A stretch of 64,000 bases of DNA from Allokutzneria sp. NRRL B-24872. Its GTDB lineage: Bacteria > Actinomycetota > Actinomycetes > Mycobacteriales > Pseudonocardiaceae. Below, piece after piece: positions 27,882 to 36,303 of the stretch. Location of the stretch: positions 23,359-87,358 of the forward strand of contig NZ_MUMH01000023.1 in assembly GCF_002155965.1 (NCBI RefSeq). The letters are read 5' to 3'. The notes beneath the pieces were generated by a model that was given only the letters and a program-made list of their open reading frames with translations, made no database searches and was not told the origin of the DNA. Made by a program: the position numbers and the translations under genes. Each line of letters begins with the position of its first letter. The first letter of the stretch is position 1.

Positions 27882-29348
27882 TCAGCAGTGCAATCTGGGT
27901 GGCAATCCGGCCCGATCCGGTACTCGGTCCCGATAGGTGCGCACGGACCAGTCGAGGAAGCGGTGGACGTCGGCGAAGGTGCTCGCCAGGCCGAGGGAGA
28001 CCCGGACACCGCCGCCGTTGGGCACGCCCATCGCGCCGAGGTAGTCGTCCAGGGTGATCATCGTGCCGTCGGTCGGGGTCGCGAGCTGGGTCACGCCGAG
28101 CGACAGCGCCGCCTCGCCCGCGCCGGGGTTGCAGAAGCACCCCGTGCGCAAGGAGATCCCCGCCGCGGCGGACTCGCGGCTGACCAGGCGCTCGTCGACG
28201 AGGTCGCCGTCGGGGGTGAGGAAGTTGAAGGCGATCGTGCCGCCACGCCCCTCGGTGGTGCGCGGCCCGTAGACGAGCACCATCGGTTCACCGTTGCCGT
28301 GCCGGAGCGCGCAGAGCTCGTCCAGCAGCCACGCGGTCAGGCAGCGCACGCGGGTGTGGATGGTCGGCATGCCGATCTGGCTGATCCACCGCAGTCCGAC
28401 CGAGACGTCGGGCAGCTGCAGGAAGTTCAGCGTGCCGTCCTCGAAGGCACCGGGTGCCGGGTCGAGCCGGTGCCAGTCGCCGAGCGCGCTCGCACCCCAG
28501 ATGGTGCCGCCGGAGAACCAGGGGCGGGTCAGTTCCTCCACCGCGTCCCTGCGGGCGACCAGCGCGCCGACGCCCGTGGGGTAGCCGAAGACCTTGTACC
28601 AGCTGACCGGGACGAAGTCCGGCTTGTGCGCCGACAGGTCGAGTGCGTTGCTCGGCGCGAAGGCCGCGGCGTCCAGCAGCACCCGCCAGCCGAGGCGCTG
28701 CGCCAGCTGGACCCATTCGAGCGGGTGCTGCACGCCGGTGAAGTTGCTCTGCGCGGGGTAGGCGAACAGCCGGGGCCCTGCCGGTTCGCGGTCGAGCTCG
28801 GCGAGCAGGGATTCCTCGGGGACGCGCATGTCCGGCCCGCTGATGTGCGCCAGGCCGATCGAGGAGCCGCGGTTGCGGGCGTACTCGCGGATGCCCACGA
28901 CGGAGTTGTGGTTGTCCTGGGTGAGCAGCAGCCGCCCCTCGGGCCCGAACGGGAACGCCTCGCCGACCAGGCGGCACGCGCCGGTGGCGTTCGAGGTGAA
29001 GATCACCACGTACTCGTCCGGGTCGGCGTTGAAGAACCGCAGCACGTCGCCGCGCACGGCCTCGACCAGCTCGGTGGAGCGCACGGAGGACGGGCTGTCG
29101 GAGTGCGGGTTGCCGTAGACGCTGGAGCGCAGGCGGGCCAGCTGAGCCCGTAACTGCGCGTCGGAGACCAGCCCGGAGCCGGTGTAGTCGAGGTAGCAGT
29201 GCTCCTCGGCGTCCAGGTGCCGGTACTCGGTACCGCGGAGCCGGTCGAGGGCGGCGGTGTCGGAATAGGCCGGGTAGCGCCGCAGGAATGCTTCCTCGTC
29301 GCGTCTGCCGACCCGACCCGAGGACTTTTTACGAATCATGTTCCACAT
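27882..29348 (-). CDS. Class V aminotransferase-fold protein resembling the MoCo sulfurase N-terminal domain
   Basis: About 488 residues; possible starts are ATG 29348, ATG 29339 and TTG 29357, with none clearly favoured. The PLP lysine is in PVSWYKVFGYPTGVGALV. The C-terminal LRTGCFCNPGAGE matches the active-site cysteine motif of eukaryotic molybdenum-cofactor sulfurases (ABA3/MOCOS), and differs from SufS. The MOSC domain of those proteins is absent. It may sulfurate a cofactor or supply persulfide; which one is not shown. No molybdoenzyme gene is nearby. Divergent from ctaA. Confidence 0.75.
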   Translation of the reverse strand: MWNMIRKKSSGRVGRRDEEAFLRRYPAYSDTAALDRLRGTEYRHLDAEEHCYLDYTGSGLVSDAQLRAQLARLRSSVYGNPHSDSPSSVRSTELVEAVRGDVLRFFNADPDEYVVIFTSNATGACRLVGEAFPFGPEGRLLLTQDNHNSVVGIREYARNRGSSIGLAHISGPDMRVPEESLLAELDREPAGPRLFAYPAQSNFTGVQHPLEWVQLAQRLGWRVLLDAAAFAPSNALDLSAHKPDFVPVSWYKVFGYPTGVGALVARRDAVEELTRPWFSGGTIWGASALGDWHRLDPAPGAFEDGTLNFLQLPDVSVGLRWISQIGMPTIHTRVRCLTAWLLDELCALRHGNGEPMVLVYGPRTTEGRGGTIAFNFLTPDGDLVDERLVSRESAAAGISLRTGCFCNPGAGEAALSLGVTQLATPTDGTMITLDDYLGAMGVPNGGGVRVSLGLASTFADVHRFLDWSVRTYRDRVPDRAGLPPRLHC

Positions 29349-29556
29349 TCGCGCCAACCGCCCTTCCCATCGAACCCGCAGCGCAGAGGGGGTCGGGCTC
29401 AGGATAGGGAATCAGGCACTTGCCGGTAGTCACAATCAGACTCAGCTGAAAGACAAACGTGTGCCGACCGTGTCTGATATGCAATCCGATCGACTGCACG
29501 TTGCACTCCGCCGGGGCGGGCGGTCCGTCTCAGGGAGGCCGACCTACCATCGGTGG

Positions 29557-30507
29557 GTGCCCGCATCGTCCCTGCTCCGCGTCGCCGCGATCGTCAACGT
29601 GGTGATGCAGTCGATCATCGCGGTGACCGGTTCCGTTGTCCGCGTGACCGGCTCCGGCCTCGGCTGCCCGACCTGGCCCAACTGTCAGCCCGGCAGCCTC
29701 GTCCCGGTACCGCATCCCGAGTTCGACCAGGTGCAGCAGTGGATCGAGTTCGGCAACCGGCTGCTCTCCGGCCTGGTCGGCGTGGTGGCGCTGGTCTGCC
29801 TCTACCTGGCGTGGAAGCGCACGCCGCGCGGTTCCCGGCAGGTGCGGCTCGCCGCGATCCTGCTCGTCGGGGTGCTCGCGCAGGGGGTGGTCGGCGGTGT
29901 CGTGGTGCTGCTCGGCCTGGTCTGGTGGACCGTCGCCTTCCACCTGCTCGTCTCGATGGCGCTGGTGTGGGCCTCGGTGCTGTTCCTGCACTCGGTGGTC
30001 GAGGGCGTGGAGGGCGAGTACCGCTCGCTCGTGCCGCGCCCGCTGCGCCAGCTGCTGATCGTCACCACGGTCGCGCTGGCCGCGGTCCTGGTGCTGGGCA
30101 CCATGGTCACCGGCGCCGGCCCGCACGCGGGCGACCCGGAGACGCCTCGGCTGAACCTGCCGATCGCCCAGCTCGCGCAGTTCCACGCGGACGCGCTGTT
30201 CCTGTTCCTGGGCATGCTGATCGCGCTCGGCTTCGCGCTGCGCGCGATGAGCTGGACCCGGCTGATGCGCCGGTGGTACTGGGTTCTCGTCGGGACCGTG
30301 CTCGCTCAGGGCTCGCTCGGGATGGTGCAGTACTGGACGGGCGTGCCGGAGTCGCTGGTGTCCTTCCACGTCCTCGGCGCGGCTGCGGTCACCGCTGTGA
30401 TGGCCGGTTTGTGGACGGTGTGCGGGGAGCGCGTGCCCGCTCCTGGAGCTGACGGAACGGAGCTTCCGAGCGAGCCTCGTCGCAAGGCCCCGGCGACGAC
30501 GGCGTGA
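29557..30507 (+). CDS. ctaA: Heme A synthase CtaA
   Basis: 316 residues from GTG 29557. TACCAT at 29545-29550 lies 6 bases before the GTG, predicting a leaderless transcript. Eight transmembrane helices are apparent. The first loop has GSGLGCPTWPNCQPG, with the paired cysteines of Bacillus-type CtaA. Conserved histidines are in QWIEFGNRLLSG (Glu), TVAFHLLVS, QFHADALF and VSFHVLGAA. It oxidises heme O to heme A for cytochrome aa3. The gene order with the ABC pair, mptB and suf is conserved with mycobacteria. Confidence 0.9.
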   Translation: MPASSLLRVAAIVNVVMQSIIAVTGSVVRVTGSGLGCPTWPNCQPGSLVPVPHPEFDQVQQWIEFGNRLLSGLVGVVALVCLYLAWKRTPRGSRQVRLAAILLVGVLAQGVVGGVVVLLGLVWWTVAFHLLVSMALVWASVLFLHSVVEGVEGEYRSLVPRPLRQLLIVTTVALAAVLVLGTMVTGAGPHAGDPETPRLNLPIAQLAQFHADALFLFLGMLIALGFALRAMSWTRLMRRWYWVLVGTVLAQGSLGMVQYWTGVPESLVSFHVLGAAAVTAVMAGLWTVCGERVPAPGADGTELPSEPRRKAPATTA

Positions 30508-30829
30508 CGAGCTAGCTCCCCCGTCGCCGTCAGCACTGGCGACACAGCGCACGGTCAGCGAGCACATTCACCGCAAAGATGGTCTCGACCCCGTCAGCGG
30601 TCGCGATGTCAGCTTCGCCGTCCGCACGCCAGCCTTGCCGAGGAACCCTTGCGGCGTCGGGATCTCTCCCACTGGTGACACCCTCGACGACCCGCTCGGC
30701 CGCTCGTTCTCCTGGTGAGCGACCAGGTGCGTCTCAAACGCGGTTCCCGCACTCGAACCGGTGAGAACCCGATCCCTTTTGGCAGCAAGTGCCGAAAGGA
30801 ACTCAGTTCCGTGTGTCTACCCTGATCCC
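30508..30829. other. 322-base gap, possible short-chain dehydrogenase remnant on the minus strand
   Basis: No intact gene. On the minus strand a frame ending at about 30536 reads DIATADGVETIFAVNVLA, which resembles the TADGxExxFAVNHL motif of short-chain dehydrogenases, with no start or Rossmann motif around it. This could be a decayed fragment. The right end (30798-30829) holds the promoter of the TetR gene. Confidence 0.3.
30798..30810. promoter_or_regulatory. Palindrome GGAACTCAGTTCC, candidate TetR operator
   Basis: Perfect 6+1+6 palindrome in the -35/spacer region, 7 bases before the TACCCT -10 box (30818-30823) of the downstream TetR gene. The position suits autorepression. However it also fits the window-wide GGNACNNNGTNCC motif, so it may be a generic element. 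Confidence 0.4.
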
Positions 30830-31411
30830 GTGGCAGACCTCAGAGAACGCAAGCGCCAACGAGCGCGAGAACAGATCGTGGAAGCCGCCTTCGCGCTGTT
30901 CGCGAAGCGGGGCTTCGCCAACGTGACCGTCACCGAGATCGCCGAGCGGGCCGAGGTGGGGCGGACGACGTTCTTCCGCTACTTCGGCGACAAGCAGGAG
31001 GTCGTCTTCTCCGACGAGCAAGGCCTGTTGGAGGTGATGACCGAGCACCAGCGCGCGTCCGGCGCCGTTGCCGCGAAGAGCGTCTGTCCCGCGATGCGGC
31101 AGCTGCGCGGGACGGTTCTGGTGCTGTGCGAAGCGATCACCAAGGACAGGAAGCACTACCTGGTGCACGAGCGGCTGATGGAGGAGAACCCCGAGCTGTT
31201 CGACCGCGGCGTTCGCAAGATCCAGCGCTACACCCAGGCCCTCGAAGACATCCTGGTCGAGCGAGGCACGCCGAGGGAGGTCGCCGTACTCGCCGCGCAG
31301 CTGGCGCTCGGCTGCTTCCAGGCGGGCCGGCAGCTCGCGGACGGGAACCCGTCCAGGCTGGTCAAAGAGGTCGAAGCCGCTTTCGAGCGCGTGGCGGGGC
31401 GGCGACCATGA
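30830..31411 (+). CDS. TetR/AcrR family regulator
   Basis: 193 residues from GTG 30830, 6 bases after a TACCCT -10 box (leaderless). The helix-turn-helix is AAFALFAKRGFANVTVTEIAERAEVGRTTFFRYFGDKQEVVF, in the form common to MftR-like actinobacterial regulators. The C-terminal ligand domain is divergent. Its stop overlaps the ATG of a second TetR gene (ATGA), so the two regulators are made together. Confidence 0.85.
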   Translation: MADLRERKRQRAREQIVEAAFALFAKRGFANVTVTEIAERAEVGRTTFFRYFGDKQEVVFSDEQGLLEVMTEHQRASGAVAAKSVCPAMRQLRGTVLVLCEAITKDRKHYLVHERLMEENPELFDRGVRKIQRYTQALEDILVERGTPREVAVLAAQLALGCFQAGRQLADGNPSRLVKEVEAAFERVAGRRP

Positions 31412-32079
31412 GCACCCGCGCCCGCATCCTGGAGGTGACGGCGGAGTTGCTGGCCGACTCGCCTACCGGCGAGGTGTCCACGCGCGCCATCTGCCAGGCG
31501 GCCGGGGTCGGGCAGCCGGTGCTCTACCGCCAGTTCGGCGACAAGGGTGGGCTGCTCGCCGCCGTGGTCGACTACGGCTTCGAGCAGTACCTGGAGTCCA
31601 AGCGAGCCCGCGTGCCCTCCGACGACCCGGTGCGCGACCTCCGCGAGGGCTGGGACGCGCACACCGACTTCGCGTTGGCGCACAAGAGCTTCTACCGCTT
31701 GATGTACTCCACGTCGACGACCGCCTCCCCCACCGCGGGTGCCGAGGCGTTCCGGCTGTTGGTCGCGACCCTGGAGCGCTGCGCGGCGGCCGGACGCCTG
31801 CGCGTGAGCCCGGTCGTCGCGGCGCGCATGGTGATGTCGGCGAACGTCGGCGTGGCGCTGATGCTGATCACGCGCCCGCAGCACTTCGACGATCCCGAGC
31901 TGTCCCACCAGGTTCGCGACGCCGTGCACGCGCGCATCCTGGCCGACCCCGCGCCGACGCCGTCAGCGGTCGCGCCGGTGGCCGCGCACCTCAACGCGCT
32001 CCTGGCCGACTCCCCCACCGCGCTCAGCGACGCCGAGACCGCGCTCCTACGCGACTGGCTGACCCGGCTCTCTCCCTGA
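31408..32079 (+). CDS. Second TetR/AcrR family regulator, coupled to the first
   Basis: 223 residues from ATG 31408. The DNA-binding domain is ILEVTAELLADSPTGEVSTRAICQAAGVGQPVLYRQFGDKGGLLAAVVDYG. The C-terminal domain (DAHTDFALAHKSFYRLMYS) is of the TetR_C_33 kind. It does not closely resemble the first regulator, so the pair is not a recent tandem duplicate. The last 33 bases overlap the convergent nucleotidyltransferase gene. Confidence 0.85.
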   Translation: MSTRARILEVTAELLADSPTGEVSTRAICQAAGVGQPVLYRQFGDKGGLLAAVVDYGFEQYLESKRARVPSDDPVRDLREGWDAHTDFALAHKSFYRLMYSTSTTASPTAGAEAFRLLVATLERCAAAGRLRVSPVVAARMVMSANVGVALMLITRPQHFDDPELSHQVRDAVHARILADPAPTPSAVAPVAAHLNALLADSPTALSDAETALLRDWLTRLSP

Positions 32080-32784
32080 CGCCGGGGGACGGCGGTAGCC
32101 GACGAGCAACCGGCCGCCGACGGAGTCGAGGACGTCGGAGACCGCACGGTGGAACGCTTCGGGCGCGTCGCTGGCCACGAGCGCGCGATAGGTGGAGAGC
32201 AGCGACGCGCAGGCGACGGGGTCGACCTCGCGGAGCCTGCGCAGCAACCACTTCCCCGTGCCCAGCCAGCTGCCGCGCACGCTCAGCACCAGCTCCGCGA
32301 CCGTGGTCAGCAGGCGGTTGGCGATCAGCAGCCGCTCGTCGGGGTCGGTCGCGCCCGCGAGATCGTCGAGCAGGTCGGTGACGCGGTACCGAGCGTCCTC
32401 CAACTCCGTGGGACTCAGCGGCGGCGGTCCCTCGGCGAAGCGCTCCCGCGACGTCGTGCGCGCCCATTCACCGATCCCGGAGTGGTCGAAGAGCAGGGTT
32501 CCCTCGGCGCACATGTGCAGCAGGGGCGACCCACGCAGCGCGACCTCACGGTCCACAAAGGACACGAAGGTCTCCCGAGTGTGCGCGAACAGCTCCACCG
32601 GCCAGCCGTCGTGCTCGTCGGTCACGCGGAACGGCGGCGGAGGGTCGGACACGAACACCACGATGTCCAGGTCGGACGTGGAAGTCCGCCGCGCCGACGT
32701 CGCCCCACCGCCCAAGATCGCCGCGAGCGCCGTGGGGTGGTGCGCCACGACGTAGGAACGCGCTGAGTCCTGCGGCGTGCTCAT
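32047..32784 (-). CDS. Nucleotidyltransferase-domain protein (aminoglycoside-NTase-like fold)
   Basis: 245 residues from ATG 32784. The active-site GGGATSARRTSTSDLDIVVF has the G-S/T and D-x-D pair of Pol-beta superfamily nucleotidyltransferases; the usual GS is GA here, followed by TS. The helical C-terminal ~130 residues follow. Such proteins are often annotated as nucleotidyltransferase domain proteins of unknown target. Its start overlaps the stop of the GbsR/MarR gene by 4 bases. Confidence 0.75.
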   Translation of the reverse strand: MSTPQDSARSYVVAHHPTALAAILGGGATSARRTSTSDLDIVVFVSDPPPPFRVTDEHDGWPVELFAHTRETFVSFVDREVALRGSPLLHMCAEGTLLFDHSGIGEWARTTSRERFAEGPPPLSPTELEDARYRVTDLLDDLAGATDPDERLLIANRLLTTVAELVLSVRGSWLGTGKWLLRRLREVDPVACASLLSTYRALVASDAPEAFHRAVSDVLDSVGGRLLVGYRRPPASGREPGQPVA

Positions 32785-33266
32785 CGACGCCGCGAAGAGT
32801 GGGCTTCCCATCGCCCGCGCAGCTGCGACAGCTCGCCGGAGAGCCAGGAGTAGAACTGGTCGACCTCGCGGATGCGGTCGGCGCGATCGCCCTGACCGCT
32901 GAGCATGCGCAGGCCGCCCGTGGTCAGCTCGCTCACCTCGGCGACCGACTCCAGGCGGCGCAGCATGACGTTGGCCCACGCGTCCTCGCGGACCTGGTAG
33001 ACCGCCGCCTCCCGGCCGCGCCGGGTGGTCTTGCTGATCAGTCCCCGCGCCAGCAGCAGGCGGACGTTGGTGCTGATCGAACCGCTGCTCGCGGACAGCG
33101 CGGCGCCCAGCTCGGCCGCCGTGCGCTCGACGGGATCGCAGATCAGCAGGAACGCCAGGATGCGGCCGGCGATCAGCGGCATGCCCTCCTGCGCCTCGAA
33201 CCGGGCCGCGAACGACTCGATCCAGTCCGACGGCTGCCGTCCGCCGACTCGGCTGGTGTCCGACAC
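32781..33266 (-). CDS. GbsR/MarR-like winged-helix regulator
   Basis: 161 residues from ATG 33266. The winged helix spans GRILAFLLICDPVERTAAELGAALSASSGSISTNVRLLLARGLISKTTRRGREAAVYQV, the GbsR-like pattern. The C-terminal helix would dimerise. A 20-base inverted repeat lies 13 bases upstream. In a coupled operon with the nucleotidyltransferase-like gene, which it probably co-regulates. Confidence 0.8.
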   Translation of the reverse strand: MSDTSRVGGRQPSDWIESFAARFEAQEGMPLIAGRILAFLLICDPVERTAAELGAALSASSGSISTNVRLLLARGLISKTTRRGREAAVYQVREDAWANVMLRRLESVAEVSELTTGGLRMLSGQGDRADRIREVDQFYSWLSGELSQLRGRWEAHSSRRR

Positions 33267-33278
33267 CCTCGCCCCCTA

Positions 33279-33298
33279 GCTTCAGTGAGTACTGAAGC
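33279..33298. promoter_or_regulatory. Inverted repeat GCTTCAGT-GAGT-ACTGAAGC, probable operator of the GbsR/MarR gene
   Basis: Perfect 8-base arms with a 4-base spacer, 12 bases upstream of the ATG at 33266. Size and symmetry fit a dimeric winged-helix regulator, so autoregulation is likely. Embedded in a short relatively AT-rich segment. Confidence 0.6.
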
Positions 33299-33328
33299 CA
33301 CGATGGTATCGGAACTTCGGAAGCGAGG

Positions 33329-34204
33329 TCAGCGGCGTGCCAGCTCCGCGCGCACGGCCGAGGCGAACCGCAGCGGCGCGCCCGGATCGGCTTGCCGGAA
33401 GCCCAGCGACGGCTCGGCCAGCTCCAGTTCAAGCAGCAGCGGAGCGCCGTCGGTCCCACTCAGGACGTCGACCCGCGCGTACAGGAGGTCCGAGCGCTCG
33501 ATGCCGTGGAGTCCGCACGCCGCGTCCAGCGCGTCCTCCGCGAGCATGCGCCGTGTCGCGTCCGGCATGACCGGCTTCAACCGCTCATCGACGAACAGTG
33601 CCGACATCTCGACCTCGCCGCGCGGCAGCATCGGGCCCTTCAGGAAGCCGTGCGAGAACCGGCCGCCGAAGAAGACGAGCGCCGTCTCCCCTTCGACGTC
33701 CACCGCGGGCTGATAGGGCTGGAGAACCACCGTGCGGCCCTGAGCGTGCAGCGCGGCGACGTGTGCCTCCGCGCGCTCACGCTCCTCGGGCAGGAATCGC
33801 CCAGCGCCCTGCGAGCCCGCGCCGACCGCCGGTTTCAACGCGATCTCAGTGTCATATGGGCCCAAGTCCGCGCCAGGTGGCACCAAGTGCGTCGGCACCA
33901 CGGGCAGTCCCGTCGCGGCGAGATCCGCCATGTACGCCTTGTCGGTGTTCCACCGCACCAGGTCAGCGCGGTTGGCCAACGCGGGGACGCCGTCGCACCA
34001 CGCCAGGAACTCGGTACGCCGCAGCGGGTAGTCCCAGGTGGAACGGAGTACCACGAGGTCCGCAGGCTCAGCGTCGCGGATGGAGTCCCAGGGCTTCCAC
34101 TCCGCCTCGATCCCGACCTCGGCCAGCACGGCGGGCAGCGGCGTGTCGTCGCCGTCGCTCTCCGGCAGTTCTGCGCAGGAGGCCAGCAGGACGCGAGGGC
34201 TCAC
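33329..34204 (-). CDS. ATP-grasp domain-containing protein
   Basis: 291 residues from GTG 34204, which overlaps the stop of the upstream small gene by 4 bases. An N-terminal Rossmann-like part (RVLLASCAELPESDGDD, LVVLRSTWDYPLRRTEF) is followed by the ATP-grasp core: ALKPAVGAGSQGAGRF, VVLQPYQPAVDVEGETALVFFGGRFSHGFLKGP and the metal-binding LLLELELAEPSLGF (usually ELE-x-xxPSL). The family resembles glutathione synthetase-like and RimK-like ligases. The substrate is not known. Confidence 0.8.
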   Translation of the reverse strand: MSPRVLLASCAELPESDGDDTPLPAVLAEVGIEAEWKPWDSIRDAEPADLVVLRSTWDYPLRRTEFLAWCDGVPALANRADLVRWNTDKAYMADLAATGLPVVPTHLVPPGADLGPYDTEIALKPAVGAGSQGAGRFLPEERERAEAHVAALHAQGRTVVLQPYQPAVDVEGETALVFFGGRFSHGFLKGPMLPRGEVEMSALFVDERLKPVMPDATRRMLAEDALDAACGLHGIERSDLLYARVDVLSGTDGAPLLLELELAEPSLGFRQADPGAPLRFASAVRAELARR

Positions 34205-34515
34205 TTCCGCGCCCGCGGGCCCGCCATCTTGCGGCGGTGGGCGGGGCCGATCACGGTGGCGGCGACGGTCTCGCGGTCCCACTCCGAGACCTGGACGCCC
34301 TCGACGGCGGCGCAGACGGCCTCGGCGGTGGCGACGTCCGGGACGACCACGTCACCGAGCGCGCCGTCCGAACCGACGAGGGTCAGCCGGACTCCGGCGT
34401 TGCCGATGTACTGGATCACGGCACGAGTGGGGTCACCGTGCTCGGCGACGAAGGCGTTGACCACCGCGACCGTCCTGGCCGGGGCGGAAGGGGCGGTGGC
34501 GGTCTGCTCGCTCAT
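34201..34515 (-). CDS. Small conserved actinobacterial protein of unknown function
   Basis: 104 residues from ATG 34515. The N-terminal ~15 residues are low complexity (TATAPSAPA). The rest, from VAVVNAFVAEHGDPTRAVIQYIGNAGVRLTLVGSDGALGDVVVPDVATAEAVCAAVEGV, is compact with mixed alpha/beta character. No catalytic motif, signal or membrane segment is visible. It is coupled to the ATP-grasp gene, so it may be a substrate or partner, which is inference. Confidence 0.7.
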   Translation of the reverse strand: MSEQTATAPSAPARTVAVVNAFVAEHGDPTRAVIQYIGNAGVRLTLVGSDGALGDVVVPDVATAEAVCAAVEGVQVSEWDRETVAATVIGPAHRRKMAGPRARK

Positions 34516-34642
34516 CCCGGTGAGCCTAGAGCGGTGACCGCTTCGGCAGAGGTGTCTTGAAGTACAACAAAACCGGCTTCGGGTTGTGGCTGGCGGCAGA
34601 CGAGCCGAGACACAACTCGTTAGAACGGCTAAGTTCTTCGGG

Positions 34643-36262
34643 GTGACCGAACTGCGAACCCTCCTTGACTCCTTCGTCGAGTGGCACCTGGACGCCCACC
34701 CGGTCCGTGCCACGCTGCTGGGCGCGACGGGTCGCGAGGACACCCTCGGCGACCAGTCCGCCGCCGCTTGGACCCGTCGCGACACCGAGACCCGCGAGTG
34801 GCTGGACCGCTTCGCCGCCGTGGACGCCTCCGGCCTGTCCCTCGACGACTCCGTCGACCGCGACCTCGTGCTCGCGACGCTGCGCGGTGAGGTGGTCCAG
34901 GCCGACGAGCCCGACTGGCGCCGTGACCCCGGCCTCTACGTGAGCCCGATCCTGTCCGGCCTGTTCACCCTGTTCCTGCACCGGCTGCGGCCCGAGGCGG
35001 AGCTGGTCGCCTCCGCCGTGGCGCGGCTGCGCGAGGTCCCCGGCGCGCTCGCGGCGGCCAAGGCGAACCTGGACGCCTCGATCTCCCCCGCGCTGATCGT
35101 GAAGCGCGCGCTCGGCCAGACGCGCAGCGCTCGCGCGTTCCTCACCACGGCACTGCCCGGCGAGGTCGCCGACGAGTCGCTGCGCCGCGCCCTCGCCGAG
35201 GCCGCTGCCCCTGCGGCCGACGCCTTCGACGAGTTCGCGACCTGGCTCGCCGAGTTCGCCGAGCGCGCCAACGGCGACTGGCGGATGGGCGAGCGGAAGT
35301 ACTCGGCGCTGCTGCGGGAGCGGGAGCTGCTGGGCTACGGCGCGACCGAGCTGCACGAGCGCGGCAAGGCCGTCTACGCCGAGCTGGACGAGCAGATGCG
35401 GGAGCTGGCCGCGAAGGTACCCGGTGGCTCGCGGGACTGGCACGCCGTGATGACGGCGTTGCAGAACGACCACCCGCCGACGCTGGAGGCGATGCGCGAG
35501 GAGTACGCGGCGGAGACCGAGCGCGCGCGGCGGTTCCTGATCGACAACGACCTGGTGCCCTTCGCCGAGGGCGAGGAGTGCCGTGTGGTGCCCTCCCCCG
35601 GTTTCCAGCGGCCGATCCTGTCGGTGGCCTTCTACATCGCGCCGCCGCCGCTGACCTCCTCGCGGCTGGGCCACTTCTTCGTGCCCTTCACGCCGGAGGA
35701 CTTCACCGAGGAGCAGGTGCGTCAGCGGCTGGCCACCAACGCGCGGGCGCAGATGCCGACCATCGCCGTGCACGAGGCATACCCCGGCCACCACTGGCAC
35801 CTGTCGTGGATGGCGGGCAGCGACCGCACGGTGCGCAAGCTGTTCCGCACCCCGTACTTCTCCGAGGGCTGGGCGCTCTACGCGGAGCGGCTGCTCAGCG
35901 AGAACGGGTACTTCGCCGACCCCGCGCACGAGCTGGCGCACCTGGACGCGCGGATCTTCCGCGCCGCGCGGATCGTGGTGGACACCGCGCTGCACTGCGG
36001 CGAGATGAGCATCGAGGAGGCCGAGAAGCACATGGCTACCAAGGCTTCGCTCACGCCGGGCACCGCGGTCGGCGAGGTCAACCGGTACTGCGCGTGGCCG
36101 ACGCAGGCGCCGTCGTACCTGACCGGCAGCCTGGAGATCGAGAAGATCCGCGAGGACTACCTCGCGGCCAGTCGTGGTGACGTGCGGTCGTTCAACGCCA
36201 CCATCGCGGGCTCCGGAGCGCTGCCGCTGGGCCTGGCCCGCAGGGTCGCGCTGGAGAGCTGA
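34643..36262 (+). CDS. DUF885 family protein, putative metallopeptidase
   Basis: 539 residues from GTG 34643, 7 bases after a TAAGTT box (leaderless start). The family hallmark HEAYPGHHWHL (HExxPGHH) supplies the zinc-binding histidines, and SEGWALYAERLL is the matching glutamate helix further on. No signal peptide, so cytoplasmic. The protein is helical throughout, as in M32-like thermostable carboxypeptidase relatives. Substrate unknown. Confidence 0.85.
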   Translation: MTELRTLLDSFVEWHLDAHPVRATLLGATGREDTLGDQSAAAWTRRDTETREWLDRFAAVDASGLSLDDSVDRDLVLATLRGEVVQADEPDWRRDPGLYVSPILSGLFTLFLHRLRPEAELVASAVARLREVPGALAAAKANLDASISPALIVKRALGQTRSARAFLTTALPGEVADESLRRALAEAAAPAADAFDEFATWLAEFAERANGDWRMGERKYSALLRERELLGYGATELHERGKAVYAELDEQMRELAAKVPGGSRDWHAVMTALQNDHPPTLEAMREEYAAETERARRFLIDNDLVPFAEGEECRVVPSPGFQRPILSVAFYIAPPPLTSSRLGHFFVPFTPEDFTEEQVRQRLATNARAQMPTIAVHEAYPGHHWHLSWMAGSDRTVRKLFRTPYFSEGWALYAERLLSENGYFADPAHELAHLDARIFRAARIVVDTALHCGEMSIEEAEKHMATKASLTPGTAVGEVNRYCAWPTQAPSYLTGSLEIEKIREDYLAASRGDVRSFNATIAGSGALPLGLARRVALES

Positions 36263-36265
36263 GAC

Positions 36266-36300
36266 AGCGGGGGGCGTCGGTGGCCGCCGACGCCCCCGCT
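36266..36300. terminator. Bidirectional GC-rich terminator hairpin
   Basis: AGCGGGGGGCGTCGG pairs with CCGACGCCCCCGCT with one bulged G and a 6-base loop. It lies between the convergent DUF885 stop (36262) and the pentein gene stop (36304). Confidence 0.75.
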
Positions 36301-36303
36301 TCC

